Source of the DNA: an uncultured Clostridia bacterium
GTDB lineage: Bacteria > Bacillota > Clostridia > UMGS1810
DNA length: 34,187 nucleotides
Direction of reading: 5' to 3'
Assembly: GCA_937959315.1 (NCBI GenBank)
Contig: CALGRC010000205.1
Coordinates: forward strand, 1 to 34,187
How positions within the stretch are numbered: the stretch's first letter is position 1; each line of letters starts with the position of its first letter. Shown here in pieces: positions 15,629-24,869 of this stretch. The notes beneath the pieces are model-generated. The model did not search any database. It was given only the letters and a program-made list of their open reading frames with translations, and was not told where the DNA came from. Position numbers and translations under genes: made by a program.

Positions 15629-17311
15629 ATGGTTGGTACCATTTTGTTGGTTATCCAGTTTTTCTTTACCGTGGTGATGGGGCTGTATTTTTTTAATTTG
15701 CTGCGTTCCCAGAAAGGGAACCAGTCGGCCATCAAGGAGGATTCCAAAAAAGAGCTTGACCGGCTCAAACGGCTCAATTTGGTGAAGCTGACTGTGCCGC
15801 TTTCGGAAAAAACACGGCCCAGCAAGCTTTCGGATATTGTGGGCCAGGAACAGGGGCTGCGTGCGCTGACCGCCGCACTGTGCGGGCCAAACCCGCAGCA
15901 TGTGCTCATTTACGGCCCTCCGGGGGTAGGGAAAACTGCCGCGGCGCGGATCATTTTGCAGAAAGCTGTAGAAAGCGGGCTGTCGCCCTTTACAAGGGAA
16001 TCTAAATTTATTGAGACCGATGCGACGACCATGCGCTTTGACGAACGTAACATTGCCGACCCGCTCATTGGCAGTGTGCATGATCCCATTTACCAGGGGG
16101 CAGGCGCCTATGGGCCGGCCGGGGTGCCCCAGCCAAAGCCCGGCGCGGTCACCAAGGCGCACGGCGGGATTTTGTTCATTGATGAGATTGGCGAGCTGCA
16201 CCCCATTCAGATGAACCGGCTGCTGAAGGTTTTGGAAGACCGCCGCGTGTATTTTGAAAGCGCTTATTACAGCGCGGGGGACAAGAATATCCCGTCCCAT
16301 ATCCATGAGATGTTCCGCAACGGCCTGCCGGCAGATTTCCGGCTGGTTGGCGCAACTACCCGGACGCCGGAAGAAATTCCGGCTGCTATCCGGTCGCGGT
16401 GTGTGGAAATCTTTTTCCGGCCGCTGTCTGTAGCCGAGGTGGAAACAATTGCAAAAAATGCGGCGCAAAAGGGCGGTTTTCATATGGCGGACGGCGGGGA
16501 ACGGTTGGTTGCGCGTTATGCCACCAACGGGCGCGATGCGGTCAACATTGTACAAATTGCGGGCAGCGTAGCGCTGGTGGAAGGGCGCAATACCATTGAT
16601 ATCAAGGACATTGAATGGGTGATTGAATTCAGCCAGTACAGCCCGCGGATAGAAAAGAAGGTTGCCGGCGGGCAGGAAATTGGTGTGATTCATGGGTTGG
16701 CAGTGACCGGCCGGAGCCAGGGGATGGTCATGGAAATTGAGGCGATGGCTGCGCCGGCACTGCCGGGCCAGGGGAAAATGGTAACCACCGGCATTGTAGA
16801 AGAGGAAGAATTGGACGGCCGCGGCCAAAAGCTGCGGCGGGAAAGCACCGCCAAAGCAGCGGTGGAAAATGTACTGACGGTGCTGAAATCCCATTTGGGC
16901 ATTGATTATACCAATTATAATATCCATTTGAATTTTCCCGGCGGTATGCCGGTGGATGGCCCATCGGCCGGGGTTGCCATACTTTGCGCGCTCTATTCGG
17001 CCATCCGGCAAAAGCCTATTCCCGGAAAACTTGCTATGACGGGCGAGGTGTCCATTATGGGAAAGGTCAAGCCGGTGGGCGGCGTAGTGGCCAAGGTAGA
17101 GGCCGCGCGGGAAGCCGGCGTAGAACGGGTGCTTATCCCGGAGGATAACTGGCAGGAGCTGTTTGCCGATTTTGGAATCGAAGTGGTGCGTGTCCGGGAG
17201 ATTGGCGAAGTGCTGGAGTGCTGCTTTGGTGTGAAAATGCCAGGAAAGGCGGCGGCGCCTGTTCCGGCGAATACGGGCGTGCTGACGGCACAGGGGGCAG
17301 AACAGGCGTAG
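15629..17311 (+). CDS. lonB: LonB, membrane-anchored ATP-dependent protease
   Basis: AAA+ serine protease of about 560 residues, close to Bacillus LonB. It has one N-terminal membrane segment (about 3-24, VGTILLVIQFFFTVVMGLYFF), Walker A GPPGVGKT at 96-103, Walker B GGILFIDEIGEL, and a C-terminal Lon peptidase domain with nucleophile Ser446 in GMPVDGPSAG and Lys489 in GGVVAKVEAA. The start ATG 15629 is supported by GGAGGTGG 8 bases upstream; two earlier in-frame ATGs lack a ribosome site. In Bacillus, lonB is expressed in the forespore, which suggests but does not prove that this organism sporulates. lonA follows after 73 bases with its own promoter. Confidence 0.93.
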   Translation: MVGTILLVIQFFFTVVMGLYFFNLLRSQKGNQSAIKEDSKKELDRLKRLNLVKLTVPLSEKTRPSKLSDIVGQEQGLRALTAALCGPNPQHVLIYGPPGVGKTAAARIILQKAVESGLSPFTRESKFIETDATTMRFDERNIADPLIGSVHDPIYQGAGAYGPAGVPQPKPGAVTKAHGGILFIDEIGELHPIQMNRLLKVLEDRRVYFESAYYSAGDKNIPSHIHEMFRNGLPADFRLVGATTRTPEEIPAAIRSRCVEIFFRPLSVAEVETIAKNAAQKGGFHMADGGERLVARYATNGRDAVNIVQIAGSVALVEGRNTIDIKDIEWVIEFSQYSPRIEKKVAGGQEIGVIHGLAVTGRSQGMVMEIEAMAAPALPGQGKMVTTGIVEEEELDGRGQKLRRESTAKAAVENVLTVLKSHLGIDYTNYNIHLNFPGGMPVDGPSAGVAILCALYSAIRQKPIPGKLAMTGEVSIMGKVKPVGGVVAKVEAAREAGVERVLIPEDNWQELFADFGIEVVRVREIGEVLECCFGVKMPGKAAAPVPANTGVLTAQGAEQA

Positions 17312-17329
17312 TAAGTTTTGTAAAAAGCC

Positions 17330-17358
17330 TTGAAAAAATGGCGCGCAGCAGATATAAT
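17330..17358 (+). promoter_or_regulatory. Promoter of lonA
   Basis: TTGAAA (17330-17335), a 17-base spacer and TATAAT (17353-17358), 26 bases upstream of the lonA start. No CIRCE-like or CtsR-like heptad repeat was noticed around it. Confidence 0.8.
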
Positions 17359-17384
17359 AGAACAATGATAGCGGGGTGAAAAAC

Positions 17385-19724
17385 ATGACAGAAGAAACCA
17401 TCCGGGTTCTGCCGGTGCTGCCCTTGCGGGGGCTGCCAGTCTTTCCATATATGATTATCCATTTTGACGTGGGCCGGGAGAGCTCTATTCGTGCTGTGGA
17501 AGCGGCAATGGTGGAAAACCAGCTTATTTTCCTGCTGGCGCAGAAGGATATGGAAGAGATGTCGCCGTCACCGGACGGTATGTATGAGGTGGGCACCATG
17601 GCACGGGTCAAACAGGTATTAAAGCTGCCGGATGACGATATCCGCGTTTTGGTGGAAGGGATTGGCCGCGCGCGGGTGCGGCGGTTTTTGTCCGAGTCGC
17701 CCTACTTTTTATGCGAGGTAGAAATTCCCTTGCTGGAGGAAGAAAGCGGCGAAGCGGCGGTGACCAAAGAAGCGTATATGCGGCGGCTGAAAAACTTGAG
17801 TGTCGATTATTTTACCAATACCGGCAAGGTAGCCAACGAGGCGGTTGGGTCATTTGCAGCGATAACCGACCCGGATAAGTTTGCCGATATCATTGCTGCC
17901 AACTTGTTTGTAGATGCAAAGGTAAAGCAGCAGCTGCTGGGGACGTTTGATGTGCTGGAGCGGCTCAAGCTGCTGCTGGATGTGATGGTGCACGAGCTGC
18001 AAATTCAGACGGTGGAGCGGGAGATTAACCGTGAAGTCAAGCGGGAAATGGACAAACAGCAGCGGGATTATTATCTGCGGGAGCAGATGAAGGTCATCCA
18101 GGAGGAATTGGACGGCGCTGACGGCATAGGCGCTGAAGTAGAAGACTATTTAAGCCGCCTGGAAGCTGCGCAGGTGCCGGAAGCGGTGATGGAAAAGGCC
18201 AAAAAGGAGCTGGACAGGCTGTATAAAATGCAGCCGGGCAATCCGGAAGGCGCAGTCATCCGTACCTATGTGGAGTGGCTCATAGATTTGCCGTGGAACA
18301 AATCGACCGAAGAAAACCATGATATCAAACGGGCAGAACGGATTTTAAACCAGGACCATTACGGATTGAAAGAGGTAAAGGAACGGATTTTGGAATTTTT
18401 AGCGGTGCGTGCGCTGGCGGATGATATCAAATCGCCCATTTTGTGCCTGGTCGGCCCGCCGGGCGTGGGGAAAACTTCCATTGCCAAGTCCATTGCACGG
18501 GCGTCCAACCGCAGCTATGTGCGCATGTCGCTGGGCGGTGTGCGGGACGAGGCGGAAATTCGCGGGCACCGGCGCACGTACATTGGCGCCATGCCTGGGC
18601 GGCTGATATCTGCACTGAAGCAGGCGGGGAGCTCCAACCCGCTGATTTTGCTGGATGAAATTGACAAGCTGAGCGCGGATTTTAAGGGCGACCCATCTTC
18701 TGCCCTGCTGGAGGTGCTGGACAGCGAGCAGAATTTTGCCTTCCGCGACCATTATATTGAGCTGCCGGTGGATTTATCCAATGTGATGTTTATTACCACG
18801 GCAAATTCGCTCGAACCCATCGACCGGCCGCTGCTTGACCGGATGGAGGTCATCGAAGTATCCGGCTATACCGAGGATGAAAAGCTGGCCATTGCCACTG
18901 GGTACCTGATACCCAAGCAGCTAAAAGCGCATGGCCTGAAAAAATCCAGCTTGCGCATTGGCAAACCGGTTATTTTGGATATCATCAATTATTACACCAA
19001 GGAATCGGGCGTGCGGGGGTTGGAACGGCGGCTGGCAAAAATCATGCGGCGCGCCGCAAAGCTGATTGTCAGCGAGGGGCGCAAGTCGGTTACTGTAACG
19101 CAGAAAAATTTGGAATCCTTTTTGGGGAAAAGGCTATACAGCTACAACAAAAGGAATGACAAAGACGAAGCGGGCGTGGCGACCGGCCTTGCCTGGACGC
19201 AGTATGGCGGAGATACGCTGTCCATTGAGGTCAACTGTATGGAAGGTTCTGGAAAGGTAGAGCTCACTGGCAGCCTGGGCGATGTGATGAAGGAGTCGGC
19301 GCGTGCGGCCATCAGCTATATCCGCCCGCATGCGGCAGAACTTGGCATTGACCCGGATTTTTACAAGGAAATGGATATCCATATCCATGTGCCGGAAGGC
19401 GCAACCCCCAAAGACGGGCCGTCTGCTGGCATTACCATGGCGACGGCGCTGGTGAGCGCGCTGACCAAACGGCCGGTGAAAAAGTCGGTTGCGATGACGG
19501 GTGAGATAACGCTGCGCGGACGGGTGCTGCCCATCGGGGGGTTAAAGGAAAAATCGCTGGCGGCCTACCGCGCGGGGATTGACACCATTATTATTCCATC
19601 TGAAAACCAGAAGGATTTGGATGAGCTGCCGCAGGCAGTGCGCGAGGAGGTACGGTTTGTACCGGCTTCCCACATGGATACGGTACTGGAAACTGCGTTG
19701 GTACAGGCGGAGGGGACGGTATGA
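17385..19724 (+). CDS. lon: LonA, ATP-dependent protease La
   Basis: Cytosolic AAA+ protease that degrades misfolded and regulatory proteins. The 779-residue protein has the N-terminal substrate-recognition domain (VLPVLPLRGLPVFPYM onward), Walker A GPPGVGKT at 357-364, Walker B NPLILLDEIDKLS, and the peptidase domain with nucleophile Ser680 in PKDGPSAGITMA and catalytic Lys in GGLKEKSLAA near 721. The start ATG 17385 is preceded by GGGGTGA. The stop overlaps ysxC by four bases (ATGA). The order lonB-lonA-ysxC is that of Bacillus. Confidence 0.96.
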   Translation: MTEETIRVLPVLPLRGLPVFPYMIIHFDVGRESSIRAVEAAMVENQLIFLLAQKDMEEMSPSPDGMYEVGTMARVKQVLKLPDDDIRVLVEGIGRARVRRFLSESPYFLCEVEIPLLEEESGEAAVTKEAYMRRLKNLSVDYFTNTGKVANEAVGSFAAITDPDKFADIIAANLFVDAKVKQQLLGTFDVLERLKLLLDVMVHELQIQTVEREINREVKREMDKQQRDYYLREQMKVIQEELDGADGIGAEVEDYLSRLEAAQVPEAVMEKAKKELDRLYKMQPGNPEGAVIRTYVEWLIDLPWNKSTEENHDIKRAERILNQDHYGLKEVKERILEFLAVRALADDIKSPILCLVGPPGVGKTSIAKSIARASNRSYVRMSLGGVRDEAEIRGHRRTYIGAMPGRLISALKQAGSSNPLILLDEIDKLSADFKGDPSSALLEVLDSEQNFAFRDHYIELPVDLSNVMFITTANSLEPIDRPLLDRMEVIEVSGYTEDEKLAIATGYLIPKQLKAHGLKKSSLRIGKPVILDIINYYTKESGVRGLERRLAKIMRRAAKLIVSEGRKSVTVTQKNLESFLGKRLYSYNKRNDKDEAGVATGLAWTQYGGDTLSIEVNCMEGSGKVELTGSLGDVMKESARAAISYIRPHAAELGIDPDFYKEMDIHIHVPEGATPKDGPSAGITMATALVSALTKRPVKKSVAMTGEITLRGRVLPIGGLKEKSLAAYRAGIDTIIIPSENQKDLDELPQAVREEVRFVPASHMDTVLETALVQAEGTV

Positions 19725-20311
19725 ACCTGCATAACGTATCGCTTGCCATATCGGCGGTCAGCCCCCGGCAATACCCGCCGTCCAACCTTCCCGAGGTGGC
19801 GTTTGTAGGGCGGTCCAATGTGGGGAAATCGTCTTGTATCAACAAGCTTTTGGGCCGCAAAAGCCTGGCGCGGGTCAGCCAAAAGCCGGGGAAAACAGTT
19901 ACCATTAATTTTTATGATATCGACGGCTGTATGTATCTGGTGGATTTGCCGGGCTATGGATATGCAAAAGTATCAAAAGAGGAAAAGAAATCCATCAGCG
20001 GCATGATAGAAACCTATCTGCACAGGCGGGAGCAGCTCTCCCAGGTAGTACTGCTGGTGGACAGCCGGCACAAGCCTACGGCGGACGACTGCCGTATGAT
20101 GGGAATTATCCGCGCCGCCTGCCCGCGCGCGGTGGTCATTGCCACCAAATGCGACAAGGTAAAGCCGCCGCAGCTCCATGACCATTTGCGTGATATTATT
20201 GTAACGCTGCAATTGGCAGGAGAGGATATCATTGTGCCCTTTTCTGCGGTGGATGGGCGCGGCGTGGAAGAATTTTGGGATTATGCGGGGACTGTTTTGC
20301 ATGTGGAATGA
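19721..20311 (+). CDS. ysxC: YsxC/EngB, ribosome-biogenesis GTPase
   Basis: Essential GTPase for late assembly of the large ribosomal subunit. The 196 residues show G1 GRSNVGKS at 30-37, G2 threonines in PGKTVTINF, G3 DLPGYG at 75-80, G4 TKCD at 142-145 and G5 near PFSAVDG. YGYAKVSKEEK after G3 is the hallmark of the EngB family. Translation is coupled to lonA by an ATGA overlap. pcrA begins 24 bases after its stop. Confidence 0.95.
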   Translation: MNLHNVSLAISAVSPRQYPPSNLPEVAFVGRSNVGKSSCINKLLGRKSLARVSQKPGKTVTINFYDIDGCMYLVDLPGYGYAKVSKEEKKSISGMIETYLHRREQLSQVVLLVDSRHKPTADDCRMMGIIRAACPRAVVIATKCDKVKPPQLHDHLRDIIVTLQLAGEDIIVPFSAVDGRGVEEFWDYAGTVLHVE

Positions 20312-20335
20312 CGCGGTTTTAGAAAGGATTTATAC

Positions 20336-22555
20336 ATGAGTGCTTTATTAGAGGGATTAAATGATATGCAGCGGCAGGCGGTGACCACCACCGAGGGCCC
20401 GGTGCTGGTGATAGCCGGGGCGGGCAGCGGGAAAACCACGGTGATTACCCGCCGGATTGGATACATATTGGAGCAGCATTTGGCACGCCCGTGGGAAATA
20501 CTGGCCATTACCTTTACCAATAAGGCGGCCGCAGAAATGCTGGAGCGGGTCACCAGGCTGATTCCTGATATTGCAGGGGATATCTGGATTAAGACCTTTC
20601 ATTCGGCCTGCCTGCGGATTTTGCGGCGTGATATCGGCAAGCTGGGGTATTCCTCCAATTTTAATATTTACGATACCGCCGACCAGAAACGGCTGGTGAA
20701 GGAATGTATCAAACAGTGTATGCTCAATGAAGAAAACTTCCCGGTCAAATCGGTGATGGGGAAAATCAGCGCGGCCAAAAATGCCTCCATTTCCTGCGAA
20801 GAATTTGCCGTGCAAAACGAAGCAGATTTCCGTATGAAAAATTATGCACGCATCTATACGCTGTATCAGAAAAAGCTGAAGGAAAACAACGCGCTGGATT
20901 TTGACGATTTGATTGGCATGACGGTACAGCTTTTCGAGCAGCATCCGGACGTGCTAGAATATTATCAAACTAAATTTAAATACATCATGGTGGACGAATA
21001 CCAGGATACCAACAACGCCCAGTACCGGCTGGTGGCACAGCTTGCAGCCAAGCATAAAAACTTGTGTGTGGTGGGGGACGACGACCAGAGCATTTACAAA
21101 TTCCGCGGGGCGGATATCACCAATATTTTGGATTTTGAACGGCAGTTTGCCGGGGCGGTCAATATCAAGCTGGAGCAGAATTACCGTTCCACCCAGACCA
21201 TTTTAGACGCTGCCAACGGGGTGATTTCCAACAATTTTCAGCGCAAGGAAAAAAAGCTTTGGACAGACGCAGGAGCAGGGGAAAAGATTTTGCTGCGGCC
21301 GTGTACTGACCAGGTGGACGAGGCTATGTATATCGGTCGGGAGATTGAAACACTGGTGGGCAGCGGGCAGTACCGCTACGGCGATATTGCCATTTTATAC
21401 CGCACCAATGCGCAGACCCGGTCGTTTGAAGAAAACCTTACCTGCCCGTACCGGATATTGTCCGGCCTGCGGTTTTACGACCGCAAGGAAATCAAGGATA
21501 TGCTGTCGTATCTGCGGGTGCTCTTTAACCCGGCGGATGACGTCAACTTGCTGCGTATCATCAATGTGCCCAAGCGGGGGATTGGGGATACCACGATGGA
21601 CAAAATTTCCGCCATGGCTGCCAGCGTGGGCAAAAGCATCTACGAAATTGTAACCGATCCGGCCTATGCGGAGGTGCTGGGCCGCGCGGCAGGTAAAATT
21701 CAAGTGTTTATGGAAATGATGGAGGATTTGCGCGGACAGATCGGCCGTGTGAGCGTACCGGAGCTGATTGACGAGGTGCTGGATAAATCGGGCTATCTTG
21801 ACGCGCTGCTGGCCGAGCACACAGCCGAGGCCGCGGGGCGGATAGAAAACTTGGAGGAGCTGAAATCCAAGGCGGTGGAATATGAAAAAACTGTCGAGGA
21901 GCCGAGCTTTGCTGGGTTTTTGGACAATATTTCATTGGTCAGCGATGTAGACAATTACGACGAGCAGCAGGACGCCGTGGTGATGATGACGCTGCACAGT
22001 GCCAAAGGGCTGGAATTCCCGGTGGTTTTTATATGCGGGATGGAAAAGGGGCTATTCCCCAGCTTCCAGTCGGAGTTTGACCCGGACCAGATAGAGGAGG
22101 AGCGGCGGCTGTGTTATGTGGGAATTACCCGCGCCAAAAAACGGCTGTATTTGACCTACGCCAAAACCCGCACCCTGTACGGCAAGACCGAAAGCCGTGT
22201 AATTTCAGGGTTTGTCGGGGAAATCCCGCGGGAGCTTTTGACAGAATTGGAGCCGGTTCGCAAGCCCTGTGTCGAATATCACTTTACCGACAACGAATCT
22301 GCCCCTTCCCTCCAGGATAAGAAAAAACAACTGCAATCGGTGCTGGATACCTATGGGATTGGCGTAAAAAAGCCTGTTCCGTCAGCCTCGTTTTCGCTGA
22401 AAAAGGGCGATCGCGTATTGCACCGGAAATTTGGCGAGGGGATGATTACCGCCATCCATGAGACGGCGGGGGATACGGAACTGGAAGTATCGTTTGACAA
22501 TGTTGGGACGCGGAAATTGATGGCGTCGTTTGCAAAACTCAAAAAGATTGGGTGA
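20336..22555 (+). CDS. pcrA: PcrA, UvrD-type 3'-5' DNA helicase
   Basis: Superfamily 1A helicase for repair and for clearing stalled replication and transcription complexes. The 739 residues include motif I AGAGSGKTT (28-35), motif II VDEYQDTN, motif III GDDDQSIYKFRGAD, motif IV QNYRST, motif V with TLHSAKGLEFP, motif VI GITRAKKRLYL, and a C-terminal domain with KGDRVLHRKFGEGMI, the RNA-polymerase-binding Tudor-like element of PcrA. The length is typical. AGAAAGGA lies 8 bases before the ATG. yerC follows within a few bases, recalling the Bacillus yerC-pcrB-pcrA neighbourhood, though pcrB and ligA are absent here. Confidence 0.96.
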   Translation: MSALLEGLNDMQRQAVTTTEGPVLVIAGAGSGKTTVITRRIGYILEQHLARPWEILAITFTNKAAAEMLERVTRLIPDIAGDIWIKTFHSACLRILRRDIGKLGYSSNFNIYDTADQKRLVKECIKQCMLNEENFPVKSVMGKISAAKNASISCEEFAVQNEADFRMKNYARIYTLYQKKLKENNALDFDDLIGMTVQLFEQHPDVLEYYQTKFKYIMVDEYQDTNNAQYRLVAQLAAKHKNLCVVGDDDQSIYKFRGADITNILDFERQFAGAVNIKLEQNYRSTQTILDAANGVISNNFQRKEKKLWTDAGAGEKILLRPCTDQVDEAMYIGREIETLVGSGQYRYGDIAILYRTNAQTRSFEENLTCPYRILSGLRFYDRKEIKDMLSYLRVLFNPADDVNLLRIINVPKRGIGDTTMDKISAMAASVGKSIYEIVTDPAYAEVLGRAAGKIQVFMEMMEDLRGQIGRVSVPELIDEVLDKSGYLDALLAEHTAEAAGRIENLEELKSKAVEYEKTVEEPSFAGFLDNISLVSDVDNYDEQQDAVVMMTLHSAKGLEFPVVFICGMEKGLFPSFQSEFDPDQIEEERRLCYVGITRAKKRLYLTYAKTRTLYGKTESRVISGFVGEIPRELLTELEPVRKPCVEYHFTDNESAPSLQDKKKQLQSVLDTYGIGVKKPVPSASFSLKKGDRVLHRKFGEGMITAIHETAGDTELEVSFDNVGTRKLMASFAKLKKIG

Positions 22556-22560
22556 TAAAC

Positions 22561-22857
22561 ATGCAGGAGAGATTTGAGGACGAACATACCGACCGGTTGA
22601 TGGAAGCGGTTTCGCTGCTGGAAACGCCGGAAGAATGCAGGAATTTGTTTGAGGATTTGTGTACCATATCGGAAATCAAGGCGATGGCGCAGCGGCTGGA
22701 GGTGGCGCGGCTGCTCAAAAACCATGTGGTATACAGTGAAATTGTACGTCTGACCGGCGCGAGCACGGCGACCATCAGCCGGTTAAACCGTTGCCTGACC
22801 TACGGCGCGGGCGGCTATCAGACGGTGCTGGAACGGCTGGACGGGGATGGGCAATGA
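22561..22857 (+). CDS. yerC: YerC/TrpR-like DNA-binding protein
   Basis: A 98-residue helix-turn-helix protein of the YerC/YecD subgroup of the TrpR superfamily. EECRNLFEDLCTISEIKAMAQRLEVARLL is the conserved dimer core (residues about 25-53) and YSEIVRLTGASTATISRLNR the DNA-binding helices. It is probably a transcriptional regulator; its targets are not evident. I prefer ATG 22561, with GGGTGA 6 bases upstream; a GTG at 22552 overlapping the pcrA stop is also in frame. The stop overlaps the following methyltransferase start (ATGA), so the three genes are one transcription unit. Confidence 0.88.
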   Translation: MQERFEDEHTDRLMEAVSLLETPEECRNLFEDLCTISEIKAMAQRLEVARLLKNHVVYSEIVRLTGASTATISRLNRCLTYGAGGYQTVLERLDGDGQ

Positions 22858-23594
22858 GCGCATACGGCGGATTTGCGCGCCTGTACGACAGGCTGACCTA
22901 TGATGTGGATTACATGGCTTGGGCAGATTTTTTGGAGCAGGTTTTTTCCAAGCACTTTTCGGGCAAACCGGGGCTCATTGCCGATTTGGGCTGCGGCACC
23001 GGGAGCATGTGCGAGGTGCTCTGTGCGCGGGGGTATGAGATGATCGGCATTGACGTGTCGGCGGATATGCTGGGCGTGGCGGCAGAAAAACGGGCGGGGA
23101 AGGATATTTTGTACCTCAACCAGGATATGACTGATTTTGAACTGTATGGTACGGTGGACGTTGTGCTGAGCCTTTTAGACAGTGTCAACTATGTAACCGA
23201 ACTGGCAGATTTGGAACGTATGTTTGCGCTGGTACACAATTATTTGAATCCCGGCGGGCTGTTTATATTCGACGTCAACACCCCTTACAAATATGAGCAT
23301 ATTTTGGCGGACAATGTCTTTACCTATGATGACGACGATTTGTTTTACGTTTGGGAAAACAACTATGAAAACGGTTTGTGCGAGTTTTTTCTGAATTTTT
23401 TTGCTGCACGGGCAGACGGGGCGTATGAGCGCATGAGCGAATACCATGTACAGCGGTGCTGGGAGCCGGATGAATTAGAACATATGCTTCGGGCGGCGGG
23501 CCTTTTTCCAGCGGCGGAATATGGGTGTTTATCATGTACGCAGCCGAGCAAAGCGGAGGAAAGAATTTTCCTGGTAGCACAAAAAAAGCATTGA
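22854..23594 (+). CDS. Class I SAM-dependent methyltransferase, substrate unknown
   Basis: A 246-residue Rossmann-fold methyltransferase. Motif I is IADLGCGTGSM (about 42-52), motif II the acidic residue in MIGIDVSADML, and motif post-II/IV lies in NQDMTDFELYGTVDVVLSLLDSVNYV. The opening YGGFARLYDRLTYDVDYMAWADFL is typical of a Firmicute group often annotated as a small-molecule methyltransferase. The start ATG 22854 overlaps the yerC stop by four bases with GGGGATGG upstream. The TTGACA of the cspA promoter overlaps its stop codon. The substrate cannot be inferred. Confidence 0.85.
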   Translation: MSAYGGFARLYDRLTYDVDYMAWADFLEQVFSKHFSGKPGLIADLGCGTGSMCEVLCARGYEMIGIDVSADMLGVAAEKRAGKDILYLNQDMTDFELYGTVDVVLSLLDSVNYVTELADLERMFALVHNYLNPGGLFIFDVNTPYKYEHILADNVFTYDDDDLFYVWENNYENGLCEFFLNFFAARADGAYERMSEYHVQRCWEPDELEHMLRAAGLFPAAEYGCLSCTQPSKAEERIFLVAQKKH

Positions 23595-23619
23595 CAAAAT
23601 TTCCGTTGTATGGTATGAT
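23591..23619 (+). promoter_or_regulatory. Strong promoter of the cold-shock gene
   Basis: Consensus TTGACA (23591-23596), overlapping the stop of the preceding gene, then 17 bases and TATGAT (23614-23619). Transcription should start near 23626, leaving a leader of nearly 80 bases. Confidence 0.85.
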
Positions 23620-23627
23620 ACATCATG

Positions 23628-23685
23628 GAGTAGCAATAATTTACTACTCAATTATTTTGAAAAGAGTGGTAAATGGTTACTGCTC
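23628..23685 (+). promoter_or_regulatory. Structured 5' leader of the cold-shock mRNA (two related hairpins)
   Basis: Two 22-base units, 23628-23649 and 23664-23685, both begin GAGT and end CTC, and each can fold on itself. The first has a 6-bp stem (GAGTAG with CTACTC) and a 10-base AU-rich loop; the second a 9-bp stem including two G-U pairs and a 4-base ATGG loop. They share about 13 of 22 positions. The second ends 7 bases before AGGAGG. Structured leaders commonly control cold-shock mRNAs. Confidence 0.45.
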
Positions 23686-23703
23686 GATTTAGGAGGAAGT
23701 AAA

Positions 23704-23904
23704 ATGCAAAAGGGTACTGTCAAATGGTTTAACGCAGAAAAAGGCTATGGTTTCATCGAATGCGAAGACGGCAGCGATGTTTTTGTTCATTTCTCGGCAA
23801 TTTCGATGGATGGTTACAAATCCCTGCAGGAGGGCGAGTCGGTAGAATTTGACGTCATCGACGGCGCAAAAGGCCCGCAGGCTGCAAACGTAGTCAGAGT
23901 CTAA
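23704..23904 (+). CDS. cspA: Cold-shock protein (CspA/CspB family)
   Basis: A 66-residue single-domain RNA chaperone of five beta strands that binds single-stranded nucleic acid. RNP1 reads KGYGFIE (about residues 13-19) and RNP2 VFVHFSAI (about 27-34); GTVKWFNAEKGYGFI is the family signature. AGGAGG lies 8 bases upstream. It is transcribed alone from a consensus promoter through a structured leader and ends at a strong terminator, the layout of a highly expressed gene. Whether it is cold-induced or constitutive cannot be told. Confidence 0.96.
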   Translation: MQKGTVKWFNAEKGYGFIECEDGSDVFVHFSAISMDGYKSLQEGESVEFDVIDGAKGPQAANVVRV

Positions 23905-23946
23905 GTTTTTGGTTAGGCCGGATACACGTTGGACAAATGAGACCTG

Positions 23947-23980
23947 AAAGCCCCCAATTTTAAAAATTGGGGGCTTTTTA
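23947..23980 (+). terminator. Intrinsic terminator after the cold-shock gene
   Basis: A 15-bp stem (23947-23961 with 23963-23977) containing AAAGCCCCCAATTTT and its complement, followed by T residues, 42 bases after the stop codon. Confidence 0.9.
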
Positions 23981-24002
23981 TGAGATAAGGAGCAGATGGG
24001 CA

Positions 24003-24863
24003 ATGCAAGAGGATTTGATTTATCAAATTCGGCACGGGCATTTTTCCAAAAGCCAGAAACGCATCGCAGATTATGTGCTGGAGCACTACGACAAGGCTGC
24101 GTTTATGACGGCCGCAGCGCTGGGCGGCATGGCGGATGTGAGCGAGTCAACGGTGGTGCGGTTTGCCTATGAACTGGGGTTTGAAGGATACCCTCAGTTT
24201 CAAAAGGCGTTGCAGGAACTAATCCGGAACCGGCTGACCAATGTGCAGCGGATGGAAGTAGCTTCTACCAAAATGGGGGAGCTGGATATTTTAAAAACCG
24301 TGCTGCAATCGGACATGGACAAGCTCAAATGGACGATGGACGAAGTAGATACCGCTGCGTTTGCCGGGGCGGTAGAAACCATTGGCGGCGCGGGTACCAT
24401 ATATGTATTGGGGGCGCGCACCTGTTTTTCGCTGGCGAGCTTTTTGGGGTTTTATTTCCACCTTATTTTTCAAAATGTCCGGGTGGTAGGCACCAACAGT
24501 GCAAGTGAGACATTTGAACAGGTGTACCGGGTGGCAAAAAACGATGTGGTGATTGGCATCAGTTATCCGCGGTATTCCCGGCGTACGGTTGCCGCGCTGC
24601 AATATGCGGCGGAGCGCGGCGCGCAGGTGGTTGCCATAACCGATTCCATGGGCTCTCCCATTACGCGCTATGCAACCCATACGCTGGTTGCACGCAGCGA
24701 TATGAGCACGTTTGTGGATTCGCTGGTGGCGCCTTTGAGTATTATCAATGCGCTGATTGTTGCATTGGTGATGCGCAACAAGGATGAAGTGGGCGAGACC
24801 TTTGCACAGTTGGAAAATATTTGGGACGCCTATGATGTATATGAAAAAAATATCGATACATAA
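24003..24863 (+). CDS. RpiR/MurR-family transcriptional regulator
   Basis: A 286-residue regulator with an N-terminal helix-turn-helix (about 1-75: FSKSQKRIADYVLEHYDKAAFMTAAAL and DVSESTVVRFAYELGFEGYPQFQ) and a C-terminal SIS sugar-phosphate-binding domain (about 115-250, GTIYVLGARTCFSLASFLGF and VVIGISYPRYSRRTVAAL). Such proteins sense phosphosugars and control catabolic or cell-wall sugar genes. No sugar operon is adjacent, so the effector is unknown. The start ATG 24003 has AAGGAG about 10 bases upstream. The gene is bounded by terminators on both sides, suggesting its own transcript, though I found no clear promoter in the 23-base gap. Confidence 0.9.
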   Translation: MQEDLIYQIRHGHFSKSQKRIADYVLEHYDKAAFMTAAALGGMADVSESTVVRFAYELGFEGYPQFQKALQELIRNRLTNVQRMEVASTKMGELDILKTVLQSDMDKLKWTMDEVDTAAFAGAVETIGGAGTIYVLGARTCFSLASFLGFYFHLIFQNVRVVGTNSASETFEQVYRVAKNDVVIGISYPRYSRRTVAALQYAAERGAQVVAITDSMGSPITRYATHTLVARSDMSTFVDSLVAPLSIINALIVALVMRNKDEVGETFAQLENIWDAYDVYEKNIDT

Positions 24864-24869
24864 AGCGGA

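Noticed and set aside
15542..17611. 689-residue open frame on the minus strand across lonB and lonA
   Set aside because: It is antisense to two well-supported Lon genes, rich in His, Arg and Pro without domains, and runs on only because GC-rich codon choice leaves few stops in that frame.
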